From Alistipes sp. (lineage in GTDB: Bacteria > Bacteroidota > Bacteroidia > Bacteroidales > Rikenellaceae), in assembly GCA_017421945.1 (NCBI GenBank), contig JAFOHD010000075.1:1-33285 (forward strand): a stretch of 33,285 bases of DNA. The letters are read 5' to 3'. Below, piece by piece: positions 31,849-33,285 of the stretch. The notes beneath the pieces are model-generated. The model had not been told where the DNA came from, ran no database searches, and worked only from the letters and a program-made list of their open reading frames with translations. The translations under genes and the position numbers were made by a program. Numbering within the stretch: position 1 is the stretch's first letter; every line of letters begins with the position of its first letter.

Positions 31849-33285
31849 ATGAAAAAGATATTATATATATTTACATGCATAGCACTTGTGCTTGGTGTGG
31901 CATGTAGTAAGGAAGACGATTTTGCATCGGAGGATAAGGGCGCAGTATCGTTCTACTTCCCCGTAACGCGTGCGACAGTAGATGAGGCTACTTACCAGAT
32001 GATGAAGTTTCGCATCTACTCATATGATGATGCCGGTGAGAAAACATTGGTGCGTCTTTATACTTATGACGAGATAAAGGATATGAAGATGTGGCTTGTT
32101 GCAGGCTCCTATTCTATTGATGTTGAGGGTGGAGTGAAGTCCGCAGCATCATTCACCGACATATACTACGCGGGCAGTACCAAGTTCGACCTGGCAGCGG
32201 GTGAAGATAAGTCAGTGACTGTAAAGGTGCAGCCTAAGAACACTCTTATCAAGGTTGTTTTTGATGAGAGCGTGTCGAAGAACATGGAGAAGGCGCAGGC
32301 TGTTGTGGCAATTGCCGACGAGTTTAATATCGATGATATTGCAACCGGCGAAATCCCATCGCTTATCTACAACCAGACAGCTGTTGGTTATTATCTTCTT
32401 GAGGAGGATGCTACATCGTTTGTGTGGAACTTTACGGGTGCTGTTCCTGCGAAGGGTGCTACGGTCGATAAGATTGGCAAGTACACTCCCGAGAATGGTT
32501 TTAAGGCGGGTTATCAGTACACCATTACGTTCAAATATTCTCCAGACCTCCCAGGATATATTACTTTGAGCGTAGATGTTGACAAGAGTGAGACAGTTCA
32601 GAATAACGAATTGGTCTTCAAGCCAGAGCCTCAGATTTCAGGAACAGTTTCTGCTCGAGTTTACGAGGGTATGGAGGCTTTGACATACGACGTGAAGGCT
32701 ATTAGCGAACTTGCCACAATGAAGATTCAGGTGGGTGAAGAGGTTTACACCTACTCTACAGCTGATGGCGCGACAAATACCAACGACGGCTATTTTAGTG
32801 TGGAGCAGACAACCGAGGGCTCGAATCTTAATTGGACGGTAACCTTGGGAGACAAACTCATCGGTGCGTTGAAGGCCGGTGATCAAACTGTAACACTTAC
32901 AGCTATTGATGTCGAGGGTGTTGAGGGTGAGTTGGATGCAACCTACTTTGGTGAGGGTGTTTTCTCAATGTCGGTGCTGGATGCATGGTCTGCAACGGCA
33001 ACACTTAAGGCCTATGTAAATAATAGCGCGGCCGGCGATGTGAAGATTTATTATCGCGAAGTGGCTCCAACCCTTTTCTCAGATTGGTCGGTAGTGGATG
33101 CTACACTCTCATCGGATAATATTTACACAGCTACAGCTACGGGCGTAGATGGTAACCGTAGCTATGAGTACTATTTGTACTATGGCGATAAGCAGAAGGG
33201 CGTAAATGCAACCTTCACTACCAAGGGAACGTTGATTCCTCACGGCGATTTGGAGGTATGGAGTGGCTCTATGCCATTGTGCCCA
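31849..33285 (+). CDS. DUF4493-type lipoprotein, 3' end outside window (possible PCMD C-terminus)
   Basis: The frame is open from ATG 31849 to the right edge (479 codons). The signal peptide ends at lipid-modified Cys19 (GVAC), followed by SKEDD, the clearest surface-export type signal of the four. A Thr-Arg-Ala motif occurs at 40-42 (FPVTRATVDEA). A DUF4493-like region (about 30-260) contains WLVAGSYSIDVEGG and YYAGSTKFDL. Ig-like domains follow (about 263-460). The last residues (HGDLEVWSGSMP) resemble the opening of the PCMD domain, a putative carbohydrate-metabolism domain that often ends such proteins in Bacteroides; this is inferred from about a dozen residues. It starts 5 bp after the preceding stop. 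Confidence 0.8.
   Translation, partial: MKKILYIFTCIALVLGVACSKEDDFASEDKGAVSFYFPVTRATVDEATYQMMKFRIYSYDDAGEKTLVRLYTYDEIKDMKMWLVAGSYSIDVEGGVKSAASFTDIYYAGSTKFDLAAGEDKSVTVKVQPKNTLIKVVFDESVSKNMEKAQAVVAIADEFNIDDIATGEIPSLIYNQTAVGYYLLEEDATSFVWNFTGAVPAKGATVDKIGKYTPENGFKAGYQYTITFKYSPDLPGYITLSVDVDKSETVQNNELVFKPEPQISGTVSARVYEGMEALTYDVKAISELATMKIQVGEEVYTYSTADGATNTNDGYFSVEQTTEGSNLNWTVTLGDKLIGALKAGDQTVTLTAIDVEGVEGELDATYFGEGVFSMSVLDAWSATATLKAYVNNSAAGDVKIYYREVAPTLFSDWSVVDATLSSDNIYTATATGVDGNRSYEYYLYYGDKQKGVNATFTTKGTLIPHGDLEVWSGSMPLCP

Noticed and set aside
1..33285. CRISPR array, tRNA, rRNA, insertion sequence, prophage or attachment sites
   Set aside because: No regularly spaced direct repeats, tRNA cloverleaf sequences, transposase or integrase-like frames or flanking terminal repeats were noticed on reading; covariance-model or profile searches could not be run.

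Overview
The window looks like chromosomal DNA of a Bacteroidota member, order Bacteroidales, probably a gut commensal. Evidence: promoters of the Bacteroides type (TTTG near -33, TAnnTTTG near -7), A-rich start contexts without Shine-Dalgarno sites, a fused MurF-alanine racemase, and families largely confined to this phylum (GSCFA, DUF4886, DUF2851, Bacteroidota-type LptD, fimbrillin-like and DUF4493 lipoproteins). The gene set would suit an Alistipes/Rikenellaceae-like organism, but that is a guess. No tRNA, rRNA, CRISPR array or insertion sequence was seen.

Layout. (1) 1-2267, minus: the first ~755 codons of secA, cut by the window edge, with its own promoter at 2307-2337. (2) 2426-12467, minus: a tight eight-gene run starting at lptD and continuing DUF4886 SGNH-like protein, ABC-F ATPase, GSCFA protein, an alkaline-phosphatase-fold exported protein, sufE, a MIP18/SufT-like gene and DUF2851. 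(3) 12468-12574: a compact divergent control region holding opposed promoters, a 20-bp perfect palindrome and a nested hairpin. (4) 12575-27131, plus: a long close-packed run of amidase-SPOR, MCE/MlaD-like, mutS2, murF-alr, RsmI-like methyltransferase, grpE, dnaJ, a small membrane protein, mutL, rhomboid protease, membrane-anchored EEP-family protein and YhcH-family protein, closed by a hairpin terminator at 27152-27187. (5) 27295-33285, plus: four consecutive predicted surface lipoproteins (fimbrillin-like plus DUF4493 type), the last one running off the window.

Biology. The divergent centre couples outer-membrane LPS assembly (LptD) on one side with peptidoglycan hydrolysis, precursor synthesis and a putative envelope lipid-transfer protein on the other. 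Protein quality control (GrpE, DnaJ), mismatch repair (MutL), MutS2 and Fe-S cluster maturation (SufE, MIP18-like) are interleaved. The right end is an accessory surface module.

The observations most worth a second look are: an alkaline-phosphatase-family protein that keeps its Thr nucleophile but has lost most metal ligands; a probable 1-nt frameshift in the EEP-family gene that removes its catalytic SDH motif and creates an artificial overlap with the next gene; a MutL without the endonuclease motifs; the palindrome covering both the lptD start codon and the opposing -7 box; and four adjacent lipoproteins that all carry an N-terminal Thr-Arg-Ala motif, as expected for Arg-protease-matured type V pilus-like proteins.
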